Positions 42,289-51,236 are shown, numbered from the stretch's first letter. The stretch: DNA of 64,000 bases from JAOZHU01 sp964632845 (GCA_964632845.1 CAZWDU010000003.1:62001-126000), one strand, 5' to 3'. Notes: generated by a model not told the origin, from the sequence alone. Translations and numbers: made by a program.

Positions 42289-42742
42289 CGGTTCCGATCT
42301 CCTCTCTGGTTTTTCCCCAAATCTCAAACCCAAAATCCGTGAAAACCCACTTCTTACCATGCTTCTCAATCAAGTGCTTGCCGAAAACATCACCGCACTT
42401 GCGATTAACCCGGTTGACAATCCGAAGTATCTTATGTTTCTCAAGCTTGAACGACTTCAAATCTGAAGCTATCTTCTTGGCTAAAACGCCGCTGCCTGAC
42501 TCGTAAATGGTTGAGACAACAGCAAAATCCATATCACTTTCGCAGCAGACCTTCTCAATAAAAGGACGTTCAAAATGGAAGTACCAGCTTAAACCCTGGA
42601 AGAGAATCCGCTGCATCTGCTCAATACGCTCTAAGCGGGCTTCGATGCGGTTCATTCGCTGAATTTCATACTTGTGTTTACCAACTTTTTCAGCCTGAGA
42701 ACGCCTCTTGGGTACAGTTGATTCGCTATTTTCCATGCCCAT
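42281..42742 (-). CDS. hypothetical regulator-like protein
   Basis: 153 residues from the ATG at 42742 (an ATG at 42736 is equally good). A coiled coil (RMNRIEARLERIEQMQRIL) is followed by a domain that looks like a winged helix (GVLAKKIASDL, EKHKILRIVNRVNRKCGDVF, KHGKKWVFTDFGFEIWG). Together with the zinc-ribbon gene it forms a small operon next to an operator-like repeat. Possible transcription regulator of the virus. Confidence 0.5.
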   Translation of the reverse strand: MGMENSESTVPKRRSQAEKVGKHKYEIQRMNRIEARLERIEQMQRILFQGLSWYFHFERPFIEKVCCESDMDFAVVSTIYESGSGVLAKKIASDLKSFKLEKHKILRIVNRVNRKCGDVFGKHLIEKHGKKWVFTDFGFEIWGKTREEIGTDG

Positions 42743-42939
42743 CCATCCCAAACAGGAAAAACGCAACATCAACACGTTTAGAATTTAACAGTCGGCAACC
42801 TACACCTGTCACCTTCAAAACACTGCAACCTGAAAAAACCTCTAAAAGGCGCTGTTTCACGCAAAATACGTCTAAATTGAGCTTATGTAGGGGCATGGAA
42901 AAACGCAGTTGGGCATGAACACTAACTGCCGAAAACAGG

Positions 42940-42978
42940 TTACTACGAGTGTAGTAAGTCTTAGAATCTTCGTAGTAA
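42940..42978. promoter_or_regulatory. operator-like inverted repeat with extra half-site
   Basis: TTACTAC-GAGT-GTAGTAA at 42940-42957 is a perfect 7-bp inverted repeat. A further GTAGTAA half-site lies at 42972-42978, 21 bp from the equivalent arm, two helical turns. It sits between the 375-residue regulator-like gene and the small winged-helix operon. Confidence 0.5.
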
Positions 42979-42981
42979 ACG

Positions 42982-44109
42982 CTAAGAGACATAGCCTCTT
43001 CCTCCTTCGGCAATAATTTTTGGCGATTCATTTTCACCTTGAGGCTTGGCAGCATCTAAACCGAAGAGTTTACCGAGAGTATCGGCAAGGCGTTCATTGG
43101 CGGTAACTAATCGCTCAATCAACTGCGTTTTCTCAACGTTGTTTTTAACCAAGACCGCAACGTAAGAACAGAGAGAGTCAATCTTCAATTCTAAGCTTTC
43201 AAGAGTTAGAGGAAAATCAACTGCAGCTCTGCCAAGATTCTTTCCAGCGTCGTAAGCCACAGGAAAAGAAGCAGCAATAGCCGCATGACGCTTATCCGCG
43301 TATTCCAAATGCGGACGCCCACTGAGAATGTCCTGCTTATCATGCGTAGGACTAGCATCTAACGCCCTGTCATCGTCAACCTCGACGGTTCCAGCTTCAA
43401 TCCAAGCATGACATTCTGGCCTGTAAACTCTAAACCGAGGCTTACGCAACGATTCACCAAAATCGCTTAGAAGCATCCCGAACCGTTCTTCCAAAACAAG
43501 CCGAACGCGTTCGACAACACGTGCAGCATCCATCTCCAACTCGTCTACATTGAAGCCCTTCATTTGCCCTGGATGAATAATTACTGTAGGCTCCACACCC
43601 AAATTCAAAACAACCCGCACAGTCCCTAATCGAACGCCGAGCTTAACCCAGTTCCGAGGCTCGCCGAGTTTACGCCAATCTAAAGCAGTTTGCTCTCTTC
43701 GAAGCACCTTAAACTTAACCGCATGATCTTCAAGCAGCACGGGCAATCGAACACGCTCGTCACTACCTGTGAGAAGTTTTGAACCGTAAGCCGTAAGCTC
43801 ATAATACTTGACTATGCCGTCGACCTTTAGCCTTAAAGCCCCTGCCCTGAGGAACTTGTTTTTCCAATAAGTCACGTTGCTCTTGCAGCAACCAGCTACA
43901 CGAACCGCCTCACTAGCGACGCCGTCAGCTCCAAGAACGCCGAGAATGTCTATTGCTTTCTGAGGTAATGGCTCTAAGAGTTCAAAACTGTCATTGAACT
44001 TTTGAACTGGTTCTTTTGAACTGGGTTCAATGAGTCGACGACGCTCAACCAAAAAAATCAGCTCCTCGCTCTGCTCCTCAACGCTTCTTTCCGAGTGGGG
44101 CACGAGCAA
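42982..44109 (-). CDS. viral winged-helix protein
   Basis: 375 residues from a TTG. Residues about 45-115 form a winged helix (LPQKAIDILGVLGADG, VRVAGCCKSNVTYWKNKFLRAGAL, YYELTAYGSKLL). The middle is an alpha/beta domain of unknown type (VKLGVRLGTVRVVLN, VIIHPGQMKGF). The C-terminus contains a coiled coil (LELKIDSLCSYVAVLVKNN...) suggesting oligomerisation. As the largest gene of the right-end operon it may be the master regulator or a replication initiator. Confidence 0.55.
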   Translation of the reverse strand: MLVPHSERSVEEQSEELIFLVERRRLIEPSSKEPVQKFNDSFELLEPLPQKAIDILGVLGADGVASEAVRVAGCCKSNVTYWKNKFLRAGALRLKVDGIVKYYELTAYGSKLLTGSDERVRLPVLLEDHAVKFKVLRREQTALDWRKLGEPRNWVKLGVRLGTVRVVLNLGVEPTVIIHPGQMKGFNVDELEMDAARVVERVRLVLEERFGMLLSDFGESLRKPRFRVYRPECHAWIEAGTVEVDDDRALDASPTHDKQDILSGRPHLEYADKRHAAIAASFPVAYDAGKNLGRAAVDFPLTLESLELKIDSLCSYVAVLVKNNVEKTQLIERLVTANERLADTLGKLFGLDAAKPQGENESPKIIAEGGRGYVS

Positions 44110-44279
44110 AAGAGACTAGGATCTGAAAAGCCAAAACATTCCAAATCGTCAGACCGGCACTTCCGACCTAAAGATCCCTCAAACAGTTTAGGACCTGCAA
44201 ACTCACAGGAACCGCTGGGCACCACTTCAGAATTGACAGGCTCTGGAAACTTGTAGTTCTCCAGTAACTTGGAGCCCAT
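44058..44279 (-). CDS. hypothetical protein, first gene of right-end operon
   Basis: 73 residues from the ATG at 44279, preceded by a strong GGAGGT ribosome site. Rich in Ser, Pro, Glu and Cys with no fold recognised. Overlaps the start of the winged-helix gene by 52 nt in another frame. The long overlap lowers confidence, but the ribosome site argues for translation. Confidence 0.45.
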   Translation of the reverse strand: MGSKLLENYKFPEPVNSEVVPSGSCEFAGPKLFEGSLGRKCRSDDLECFGFSDPSLFCSCPTRKEALRSRARS

Positions 44280-44364
44280 CACGAGCTACCTCCAAAAAAC
44301 CGACTAAAAATGCTAGAAAAAAGAAAAAGGGGAAAATAAAGAACAGTATAAAGGCGCGTGTGGA

Positions 44365-44381
44365 GTGGCGCCGCCGAAAGG
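44365..44381. repeat. attR, 17-bp core at the tRNA-Asn 3' end
   Basis: Identical to 13947-13963. It covers the encoded CCA, the discriminator base, the acceptor 3' strand and part of the T arm of tRNA-Asn, so integration restores the tRNA. The virus side (about 44282-44340) carries an A/T run that serves as poly-T terminator for the tRNA. Confidence 0.85.
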
Positions 44382-44442
44382 ACTTGAACCTTTGACCGAC
44401 TGGTTAACAGCCAGCCGCTCTACCTGGCTGAGCTACGGCGGC
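44366..44442 (-). tRNA. tRNA-Asn(GTT)
   Basis: The minus strand folds as a standard tRNA: acceptor GCCGCCG/CGGCGGC, D arm with AGCTCAGCC, anticodon stem GCTGG/CCAGT around loop CTGTTAA (anticodon GTT), T arm with GGTTCAAGTCC, discriminator G and an encoded CCA. It is the integration target of the provirus. Confidence 0.95.
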
Positions 44443-44496
44443 ACACCAAGTGCTTATGCCAGTCTGAGCTCCACAAAAGTATTTAAATTTAGCCAT

Positions 44497-45963
44497 TCAC
44501 CGCAACATGTTAACTTCTACTTGTCGCGTTTTGTATTTGGCGATTCCCGCGAAAATCTTGTAAAACTCTCTTAAGAAGCGCACGTACCATTTACCCGCAA
44601 AAGACAAATTAATGAGGTCATCCAACCAGTAAAAATCGTGCTCCGCACACTTAAACAACAACTGCTTATGCAACTCGTTCATCTCCGCCTTTCTGAACCA
44701 ATCCTCGCGGTTCAGCCTGCCTAACGGAACAAAAAACAAAGGTACAATCAAGCTTCGACAACCCTTAAGATCATCCACTAACTCCATCGTCTTCAACAAA
44801 TCCGCCTCCCGCTCTTCAGGAAGCCCCACAATTAACGTGCACGCCGGAACCATCATGTTATCATGCATAATGCCCATCCCAGCCTTAACCACTTCAGCCC
44901 ACTCTTCAGCCTTAAACGGATGCGCCTTGGCAGGCATAATCCGCTTAGCTACAGCAGGCGAACCAGTCTCAATGCCAACCTCAGCACCCCACCAGGCCTG
45001 CTTTTCCCGAATAATCTCAGAAAGCCGCGAAAAAAGCCGCGGATTTGATGCAACCGCAGCAAGCGAACAATGACTCCAACTAATGCTATCACAGTTTTTC
45101 ATAACCAACTCATGCAGCCGTATCAACTTCGCCTCATTAGGCATAGTATTCCGCGAACCATAAAGCATCACATCCTCCGCATGAAGACAACACATATTCA
45201 CACCACCAGCACGGTTAACACGCATCTCTCGCAGTATCTTCGCGTAAGGATACCACCGTAATGGTCTCAAAGTTACATTACAAAACTCACAACCCCTGCA
45301 ACAACCACGTCCAATCTCAACCAACCCATTAATCGAAGGACCCATAATATCTGGTATATCTCCCACATCAGGCACTTCTTTAACACTGGCTTCATAATAT
45401 CGCGGCACATTTTCGCCATTCAAAACAGCCCTGAAAACTTTGCCAACAATATTCTCTGCCTCGCCCTCAACCACACAATCTATCCCATTGTTCTCAACAA
45501 ACTCTGGCCTGTAACGAAACTGCCAAGTGCCAGGACCACCGACAACAATCTTCGCACCCTTCTTTTTTGCAGCTTTAACTGTCTGACTACTAAGCAAAGC
45601 CTGAAAATACTTTGCCAAGTAAGGCTCCTTCTTCAATATAGCCGCGAGAGTACTTGAAGCTGGACCCAGCCCAAACGGGTCCATAACGTAAATACCTATG
45701 ACCTTGGCGTTATCAGCATACGCTCCCAAGTGATCTGGACTAACCGTGGCGACGCTGAACCCTTCCCTCAAAAGCTGAGCCTCAACCTTACGCAAACCAT
45801 AAGGCGCCGCAAACGGAACACCCCTGCGCGTTCTAATCGGCGGAAAAAACAGAAAACTAAACGCCCACTCAGGAATAAAATTCGGAGGCGCACAAGTTCC
45901 AAAACCTATAAACTCGTTATCATGATAGTTACTCATCAATGTCCTGTCACAGGTTAAAAGCAC
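44497..45963 (-). CDS. B12-binding-domain radical SAM protein
   Basis: About 488 residues from the GTG at 45963. The N-terminus is cobalamin-binding-like (FGTCAPPNF..., KIVVGGPGTWQFRY). The radical SAM cluster is GRGCCRGCEFCNV (C-x3-C-x2-C), with a GIETGSP SAM-binding strand. It belongs to the family of archaeal B12/radical SAM enzymes; the substrate is unknown. A strong GGAGG lies 22 nt before the GTG, so translation may start at a near-cognate ACG in between. Transcribed away from the por operon. Confidence 0.7.
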   Translation of the reverse strand: MLLTCDRTLMSNYHDNEFIGFGTCAPPNFIPEWAFSFLFFPPIRTRRGVPFAAPYGLRKVEAQLLREGFSVATVSPDHLGAYADNAKVIGIYVMDPFGLGPASSTLAAILKKEPYLAKYFQALLSSQTVKAAKKKGAKIVVGGPGTWQFRYRPEFVENNGIDCVVEGEAENIVGKVFRAVLNGENVPRYYEASVKEVPDVGDIPDIMGPSINGLVEIGRGCCRGCEFCNVTLRPLRWYPYAKILREMRVNRAGGVNMCCLHAEDVMLYGSRNTMPNEAKLIRLHELVMKNCDSISWSHCSLAAVASNPRLFSRLSEIIREKQAWWGAEVGIETGSPAVAKRIMPAKAHPFKAEEWAEVVKAGMGIMHDNMMVPACTLIVGLPEEREADLLKTMELVDDLKGCRSLIVPLFFVPLGRLNREDWFRKAEMNELHKQLLFKCAEHDFYWLDDLINLSFAGKWYVRFLREFYKIFAGIAKYKTRQVEVNMLR

Positions 45964-46215
45964 TTCAGCCCGCTTCGTTGTCCTAGCCTCCTTGTTTTTT
46001 AAATGACAAAACCTGTTTTTCTTATGAGGTTTAAACTGCGATATAACTTTATTGTTGTTGCAACGCTGCCGCAGAAAGTCGTTAACACCCAAGCGTTTCT
46101 CTGTTTTCGCTGCTTCAGCGCGTGCTGCAGCAAGTTAAGTGGGTTTTCTAGAAAAATGTATATCAAGGTATTCCTCCTATTAATGAGGAAACCATTATGG
46201 GGAGTAAAGGGATTA

Positions 46216-46776
46216 GTGAAGAAGCTATTAGAGGTTAGGTGGCACGGCAGAGGCGGTCAGGGGTCATGGACAGCAAGCGAGTTGCTTGCGCGGACAGCGT
46301 TGTACGAAAACAAGTATATTCAGTCTTTTCCAGAGTTTGGTCCTGAAAGAATGGGTGCACCAGTGACTGCTTTCACGCGGATAAGCACTGAGCCTATTAG
46401 GATACACTGCGCGGTTTACGAGCCAGACGTAGTGGTTGTTTTGGACCCTACGTTGCTGAAGACTGTTCCTGTGGCGTCTGGCATCGGAGAAGAAGGCGTT
46501 TTCGTGGTTAATTCTGCTGATGAACCTGCCAAGGTTCGAGAGAGCCTCAAAACGAAGAAGGGAAAGCTTTGGGTCATACCTGCGACGCAGATTGCGCTGC
46601 GAGTTTTGGGGATGCCGATAACGAACACGGCTATGCTTGGAACCGTTGCCCGAGCCACGAACATAGTTAAGTTAGAGAGTATCGAGAAAACAGTTAAGGA
46701 ACGTTTCCGATTGGATTTGGCGGAGAAAAACTTCGCTGTTATAAAAGAAGCTTATCAGGAGGCAAAACAAGAATGA
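46216..46776 (+). CDS. porG: pyruvate:ferredoxin oxidoreductase, gamma subunit
   Basis: 186 residues from the GTG at 46216, chosen because the family begins K-K/x-LLEVRWHGRGGQG; an ATG at 46183 sits about 25 bp after a TATA-like box and would be a leaderless alternative. RWHGRGGQGSWTASELLA is the conserved gamma-subunit start, with PEFGPERMGAPV further on. It is the first gene of porGDAB, which converts pyruvate and CoA to acetyl-CoA, CO2 and reduced ferredoxin. Confidence 0.85.
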   Translation: MKKLLEVRWHGRGGQGSWTASELLARTALYENKYIQSFPEFGPERMGAPVTAFTRISTEPIRIHCAVYEPDVVVVLDPTLLKTVPVASGIGEEGVFVVNSADEPAKVRESLKTKKGKLWVIPATQIALRVLGMPITNTAMLGTVARATNIVKLESIEKTVKERFRLDLAEKNFAVIKEAYQEAKQE

Positions 46777-47054
46777 CCAGCGAAAAAGGTTGGAATGAAA
46801 TTGCAGCTGCAGGCGTGTGCCCGAAGTCAAGCGTTGAGTTCTTAACGGGTGATTGGAAAACGTACATGCCTATACGCGACTTGGAAAAATGCACTCGCTG
46901 CTTGCTGTGCGTGATCTTTTGCCCTGACGGAGCCATACGGTGGCATCCTGAAAAGGGGGACATCAGCTTTGATTACACGTACTGCAAGGGCTGCGGAATA
47001 TGCGCCAACGAATGCCCGACTAAGGCGATAACGATGAAACTGGAGCAGGAGTGA
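46773..47054 (+). CDS. porD: pyruvate:ferredoxin oxidoreductase, delta (ferredoxin) subunit
   Basis: 93 residues; the ATG overlaps the porG stop. Two 4Fe-4S motifs are visible: CTRCLLCVIFCP and CKGCGICANECP. It passes electrons from the TPP/4Fe-4S centre of the beta subunit to external ferredoxin. Confidence 0.9.
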   Translation: MTSEKGWNEIAAAGVCPKSSVEFLTGDWKTYMPIRDLEKCTRCLLCVIFCPDGAIRWHPEKGDISFDYTYCKGCGICANECPTKAITMKLEQE

Positions 47055-47062
47055 ATAATGGC

Positions 47063-48295
47063 ATGACAAGTGTTCATAAACAGAAAATGACTGCGATGAA
47101 CGGCGATGAGGCAGTTGCCTACGCGGTTAAGCAATCAGACGTTGACGTGGTTGCTGCTTACCCGATAACGCCGCAAACGATTATCGTTGAGAAGTTCAGT
47201 GAGTATGTGGCTAACGGTGAAACCCAGACAGCGTTCGTATGTGTAGAGTCTGAGCACAGTGCGTTAGCTGCGTCTTTAGCTGCTTCTGCCACAGGTGCCA
47301 GAACTTTCACGGCTACGGCTTCAGCGGGTCTAGCTCTGATGCACGAGATGCTTTTTGTGACTTCAGGTTGTCGTGCGCCGGTGGTGATGGCTATAGCTAA
47401 CAGAGCTTTGTCTGCGCCGATTAATATTCACTGTGACCATTCTGATAGCATGGCGGAGAGGGACAGCAGTTGGATACAGATGTATGCGGAGAACGCTCAG
47501 GAAGCTTATGATTCAGTGATTCAGGCCTTTCGTATAGCTGAGGATTTGAAGGTGCTTTTGCCTGCTATGGTGGGTTTGGACGGTTTCACTTTGAGTCATT
47601 CGTTGGAAAACGTGAATGTGCTTCCAGATGATGTTGTGAAAAAGTTCGTTGGGGCTCGTCAGGTGCCTTTGGTGAAGGCACATGAAGGAAAAGATGTACC
47701 GTTTAAGCTTGACCCTGAGAATCCCATGACTATGGGTCCGATTGTTTTTCCAGATTACTATTTTGAGTTTAAGCGGCAGCAGGAGGAAGCTATGAAGAAT
47801 GCTCTTGGCGTTATTCAGCAGGTGAACAAGGAGTTTGCTGAGATAAGCGGCAGAAGCTACGGGAACGGTCTTGTTGACGCTTACTGTCTTGAAGACGCTG
47901 AAATTGCGGCGATATGTTTAGGTTCAACTGCGGGCACGATGAAAACGATTGTGGATGAGCTTAGGCGGGAAGGCGTTAAAGCTGGGCTTTTAAGGCTGCG
48001 CACGTTCAGGCCTTTGCCTGTCGAAGAGATTCGAAGTGCTCTTGCGGGCGTGAAAGCTGTAGCTGTAATGGATAGGAGCATGAGTTTCGGCGGGAACGGT
48101 GGTGCAGTTTGCCATGAGGTCCGCCACTTGTTTTACGATGGGGCAGCGCACCCGTACATTGTGAACTACATTTACGGCTTAGGTGGAAGAGATTCAAGCC
48201 CGAAGGAACTGCGTAGGGTCTACGAAGACTTGCAGGGCACAGTGAAGGCTAAGCGTGTTGAGAAGCCAATACAATATGTGGGGTTAAGAGAGTAA
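47063..48295 (+). CDS. porA: pyruvate:ferredoxin oxidoreductase, alpha subunit
   Basis: 410 residues from the ATG at 47063. MNGDEAVAYAV, AYPITPQT and VESEHSALAA match the alpha subunit. ANRALSAPINIHCDHSD is the signature of pyruvate-specific enzymes rather than 2-oxoglutarate ones. C-terminal LRTFRPLP follows. Coupled within porGDAB. Confidence 0.85.
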   Translation: MTSVHKQKMTAMNGDEAVAYAVKQSDVDVVAAYPITPQTIIVEKFSEYVANGETQTAFVCVESEHSALAASLAASATGARTFTATASAGLALMHEMLFVTSGCRAPVVMAIANRALSAPINIHCDHSDSMAERDSSWIQMYAENAQEAYDSVIQAFRIAEDLKVLLPAMVGLDGFTLSHSLENVNVLPDDVVKKFVGARQVPLVKAHEGKDVPFKLDPENPMTMGPIVFPDYYFEFKRQQEEAMKNALGVIQQVNKEFAEISGRSYGNGLVDAYCLEDAEIAAICLGSTAGTMKTIVDELRREGVKAGLLRLRTFRPLPVEEIRSALAGVKAVAVMDRSMSFGGNGGAVCHEVRHLFYDGAAHPYIVNYIYGLGGRDSSPKELRRVYEDLQGTVKAKRVEKPIQYVGLRE

Positions 48296-48312
48296 AGGCG
48301 GAATGAAAAAGA

Positions 48313-49275
48313 ATGACTGAAGAATGGAAATTCACTACAAAAGACATTGCTGAAAAACCAGACTTGTTCCTTTCAGGGCACAGGGCTTGCGCAGGCTGTG
48401 GACCAGCAACCGTGCTTAGGCTGATAATGAAAGCCACGAGAGGACCGACAATAGTGACTGAAGCTACTGGCTGCATGGAAGTGGTTTCGTCGATTTACCC
48501 GTACACTGCTTGGGCTACGTCGTGGTTGCACACGGCTTTCGAAACTGCGGCTGCGAATGCTTCGGGCATCGAAGCTGCTTTGAAGATAATGAAGAAGAAG
48601 GGCAAATTGAAAAATGAGCACGTTGACGTTATTGCGATTGCTGGCGACGGCGGAACCTACGATATAGGCATACAAGCGTTATCAGGCGCTGTTGAACGTG
48701 GGCATGATTTCATGTTTGTGCTGTATGATAACGAGGCTTACATGAACACGGGAATTCAGAGAAGCGGTGGAACACCGCACGGTGCAGCTACAACAACATC
48801 ACCAGCAGGAGCAGTGATTCCTGGAAAACTGGAGTATAAGAAGCCTATTGCGGAGATTATGGTGGCGCATGAAATGCCCTACGTGGCTACTGCTTCGCCG
48901 TATTACTGGCGTGATTTGGTTGCGAAAGCTAGAAAAGGCTTAGAAGTTGATGGCCCAGCTTTTCTGCACGTGTTTGCACCTTGTCCACGTGGTTGGCGAA
49001 GCAACCCAGCTAAGTCTATTGAGTACACGAAGTTGGCGGTGGAGACGTGCGTGTTTCCCTTGTGGGAGTCAGTTAACGGGAAGTGTCAGTTGTCTACGCC
49101 TAGCAAGCTTATTGCGTTGACTCCGCAGAAGAAGAAGCCTGTAAGTGATTACTTGCAGGGACAAGGACGGTTTAGGCACATGTTTAAGCCGCAGAACAAG
49201 AAGCTGCTTGACGAAGTGCAGCACATTACTGATGAGCGGTGGCAGCGCTTGCTCAAAAAATGTCAAGCACCATAA
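48313..49275 (+). CDS. porB: pyruvate:ferredoxin oxidoreductase, beta subunit
   Basis: 320 residues. HRACAGCGP and ATGCMEV supply cluster cysteines, IAGDGGTYDIG binds TPP/Mg, and LYDNEAYMNTGIQRSGGTP is typical of PorB. Final gene of the operon. Downstream (49276-49483) there is no gene. Confidence 0.9.
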   Translation: MTEEWKFTTKDIAEKPDLFLSGHRACAGCGPATVLRLIMKATRGPTIVTEATGCMEVVSSIYPYTAWATSWLHTAFETAAANASGIEAALKIMKKKGKLKNEHVDVIAIAGDGGTYDIGIQALSGAVERGHDFMFVLYDNEAYMNTGIQRSGGTPHGAATTTSPAGAVIPGKLEYKKPIAEIMVAHEMPYVATASPYYWRDLVAKARKGLEVDGPAFLHVFAPCPRGWRSNPAKSIEYTKLAVETCVFPLWESVNGKCQLSTPSKLIALTPQKKKPVSDYLQGQGRFRHMFKPQNKKLLDEVQHITDERWQRLLKKCQAP

Positions 49276-49483
49276 ACCTTCTTTTCTTTAGTTTTCCGTA
49301 TTGTGTGCACTATCACGTGTAGAAATCGAGTCCCTTTCATACAAAGTGTGTCCTCTGCTTCTGAATACGCAGAAACTAATAGCACGTGATACCCAGAATA
49401 TTCTATCGTTTTCAGCTGCAGGTGTATGTTAAGGGTTCAGCCTACAGGTTTGCGTGACTGGGGAAAATGTAGAGCTGTTGCGT

Positions 49484-49717
49484 TTAGTGCTTGGTCAGTA
49501 CGATGTAAAGGATGTTGTTTCCGCGGAGCAGCACGTTTCCGTAGTTCGTGAGCAACTGCTCGTCTCTGCATTCTGTTGCGCCTTCAAGCAGAATGTTCAT
49601 GTGCCCATCACATTTTATCATGTTTCCCTTATACTCGCAGCCATTTTTGAGGACTACTTCGATGTTTCCATGGAGTTGTTTAATGAGGACGTTTAAAGGT
49701 TTTTTACTTGGTTCCAT
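49484..49717 (-). CDS. archaeal Lsm (Sm-like) protein
   Basis: 77 residues from the ATG at 49717. Sm1: PLNVLIKQLHGNIEVVLKNG, GNMIKCDGHMNILLEGA; Sm2: GNVLLRGNNILYIVL. Forms heptameric RNA-binding rings. A TATA-like box (CTTTTATATG) near 49765-49775 agrees with a start at 49717 and not further upstream. Confidence 0.85.
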   Translation of the reverse strand: MEPSKKPLNVLIKQLHGNIEVVLKNGCEYKGNMIKCDGHMNILLEGATECRDEQLLTNYGNVLLRGNNILYIVLTKH

Positions 49718-50020
49718 CATAGCACCGTATTCCATTAGAGTCGATACATGCACATATGCACAACCCATCACATATAAAAGTTTTATGAAAGAATTGTCGA
49801 GAACCTCTTGGTTGCCTCAAGCTCATGCTGAAAAAATGCCTTCTCGCCTACTCTTTGGAATTGTGAACACAGCCTGCAAAAATTATTTCACTTGCCTCTT
49901 TCAGCGTTTTCCTAAACTGCAAGACCAGCACGTGAAAAAATATAATCCATTTATAAGAAGCTCAGCCCTTTGTGAGCATAACATCCAAAACCAATTGTGC
50001 GCGTAGGAGAAAAACGGAAG

Positions 50021-50329
50021 ATGCATTTAGAAGAAATGAAAAAAGAAATCGAAACACTAGTCATCGAAAAAGGTTTCTACAACAAACCAGAAGATATCCC
50101 AAAAAAGTTGCTGTTCGCCTTCATAGAGCTCGGCGAAGCTAGCGACTCATGGAAAAAAGGCGCGTCAGAAGAAAAAATAGCTGAAGAACTCATAGACGTA
50201 ATATTCTACATTCTAGACGCAAGCCGCTTAGCATGCCCCACCGTGGACATGGATGCCATATTCAAGAAGAAACTAGAAAAAAACCACAACAGACCTTACC
50301 AGTACGGCGAAGGACACCGAAACAAATAA
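50021..50329 (+). CDS. MazG-like nucleotide pyrophosphohydrolase
   Basis: 102 residues from the ATG at 50021, with a TAGGAG site upstream. LFAFIELGEASDSWKKG, then EEKIAEELIDVIFYILD gives the E-x-x-E...E-x-x-D metal-binding helices of all-alpha NTP pyrophosphohydrolases. Probably hydrolyses non-canonical nucleoside triphosphates. Followed by the YkgJ-like gene in the same direction. Confidence 0.75.
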   Translation: MHLEEMKKEIETLVIEKGFYNKPEDIPKKLLFAFIELGEASDSWKKGASEEKIAEELIDVIFYILDASRLACPTVDMDAIFKKKLEKNHNRPYQYGEGHRNK

Positions 50330-50365
50330 CTGTATTTCAACGCCTTTCACATTCTGGGACGCAAA

Positions 50366-50833
50366 GTGAACTTTGAATATCCTGCGGCGCTACGTTTTCA
50401 ATGCACAAAATGCGGAATATGCTGCGGCGACACACAAGAGAAAATAAGGCATATTCTTCTCTTAAGTGCAGAGGCGGAACAAATCGCCACGGTAACTTCG
50501 CAGCCAATCAACGAGTTCGCAGTGCAAGTTGACGGTAAAGCACCCTACGGTTACGAGATGAAAAAGACATTGGAAAACGGAAAATGCGTCTTTCTATCCC
50601 AAAACCGCTGCACCATCTATCCGCTAAGACCATTAATCTGCAGGTTCTACCCGTTTGAGCTTAAAATGGCAGCGAACAAAACATACCGGTTTCGCTGCAC
50701 GGACGAGTGCCCAAGCATAGGCAAAGGCAAAGTGCTGGGCAAAAACTATTTTGAAGAGCTTTTTCAGCTAGCACGCGTTAAAACGCAAGCGCAACGCAAA
50801 CCCAAAGAGAAAACACACCGCAGAGTGGTTTAG
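50366..50833 (+). CDS. YkgJ-family Cys-cluster protein (UPF0153-like)
   Basis: 155 residues from GTG. FQCTKCGICCGD plus KCVFLSQNRCTIYPLRPLICRFYPFE are the metal-binding pattern of the family; a further Cys lies in RCTDECPS. Function not established. It resembles the provirus gene at 37774-38271 in pattern, not closely in sequence. Converges with the next gene by 4 nt. Confidence 0.7.
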   Translation: MNFEYPAALRFQCTKCGICCGDTQEKIRHILLLSAEAEQIATVTSQPINEFAVQVDGKAPYGYEMKKTLENGKCVFLSQNRCTIYPLRPLICRFYPFELKMAANKTYRFRCTDECPSIGKGKVLGKNYFEELFQLARVKTQAQRKPKEKTHRRVV

Positions 50834-51102
50834 TTGTTTGTTTTGGGCTGACTGGACAAAAGGAGCCGTTTTTGTGTGTATTTATAACCGCATGCGCATT
50901 CAAAACCCAGTACCTTGCCGTTTTTGCACGTTACGCAGCGCCACTTGTGCCCAGTGCAGTTAGTGCTTTGTTTGTGTAGTTTCCATAGAACTTTCGCGTC
51001 GTTAACCGTGATGGGTGCATCGCGTTTTGCGGATGTTATGTACCAGATTAAGTAGCCTGCGAAGAATGCCCATGTGCTTAGTGTGATTGTGGTTAGCATC
51101 AT
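50830..51102 (-). CDS. small membrane protein with zinc-ribbon-like tail
   Basis: 90 residues. One N-terminal TM helix (MLTTITLSTWAFFAGYLIWYI), then WRCVTCKNGKVLGFECACGYKY, a four-Cys site. Likely membrane-tethered with a cytoplasmic metal-binding part. No family known to me. Confidence 0.55.
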   Translation of the reverse strand: MMLTTITLSTWAFFAGYLIWYITSAKRDAPITVNDAKVLWKLHKQSTNCTGHKWRCVTCKNGKVLGFECACGYKYTQKRLLLSSQPKTNN

Positions 51103-51236
51103 GTTTGTTTCTCCTTGTGTATTTGTGTTCTACACTAATACAATATGTCCAGAGTGTGACATATTCCAAAAAATGGAGAAGCCGCACCACGCGATATAAG
51201 CATTATCGCATATTCCGAACCGAAACCAAAAACAAA

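Larger units (their letters stand above)
13947..44381. mobile_element. provirus of an archaeal head-tailed virus integrated in tRNA-Asn
   Basis: The element of about 30.4 kb is bounded by a 17-bp direct repeat (13947-13963 and 44365-44381) matching the 3' end of tRNA-Asn. It encodes a tyrosine integrase next to the left repeat and a complete set of virion genes: terminase, portal, protease/scaffold, HK97-type capsid protein, connectors, tail tube, frameshifted tail chaperone, tape measure and baseplate proteins. It also holds cargo: membrane regulators, surface proteins, a methyltransferase-like protein, a cation antiporter and a ParB/ABC/GNAT cassette. No gene is obviously broken except a small zinc-ribbon remnant, so it may be inducible. 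No polymerase or helicase gene is visible, so replication probably relies on the host. Confidence 0.9.

Noticed and set aside
42726..43055. Possible 109-residue minus-strand protein between the two regulator genes
   Set aside because: It overlaps the 375-residue gene, has no ribosome site, contains the operator-like repeat and ends inside the next gene; composition does not look coding.
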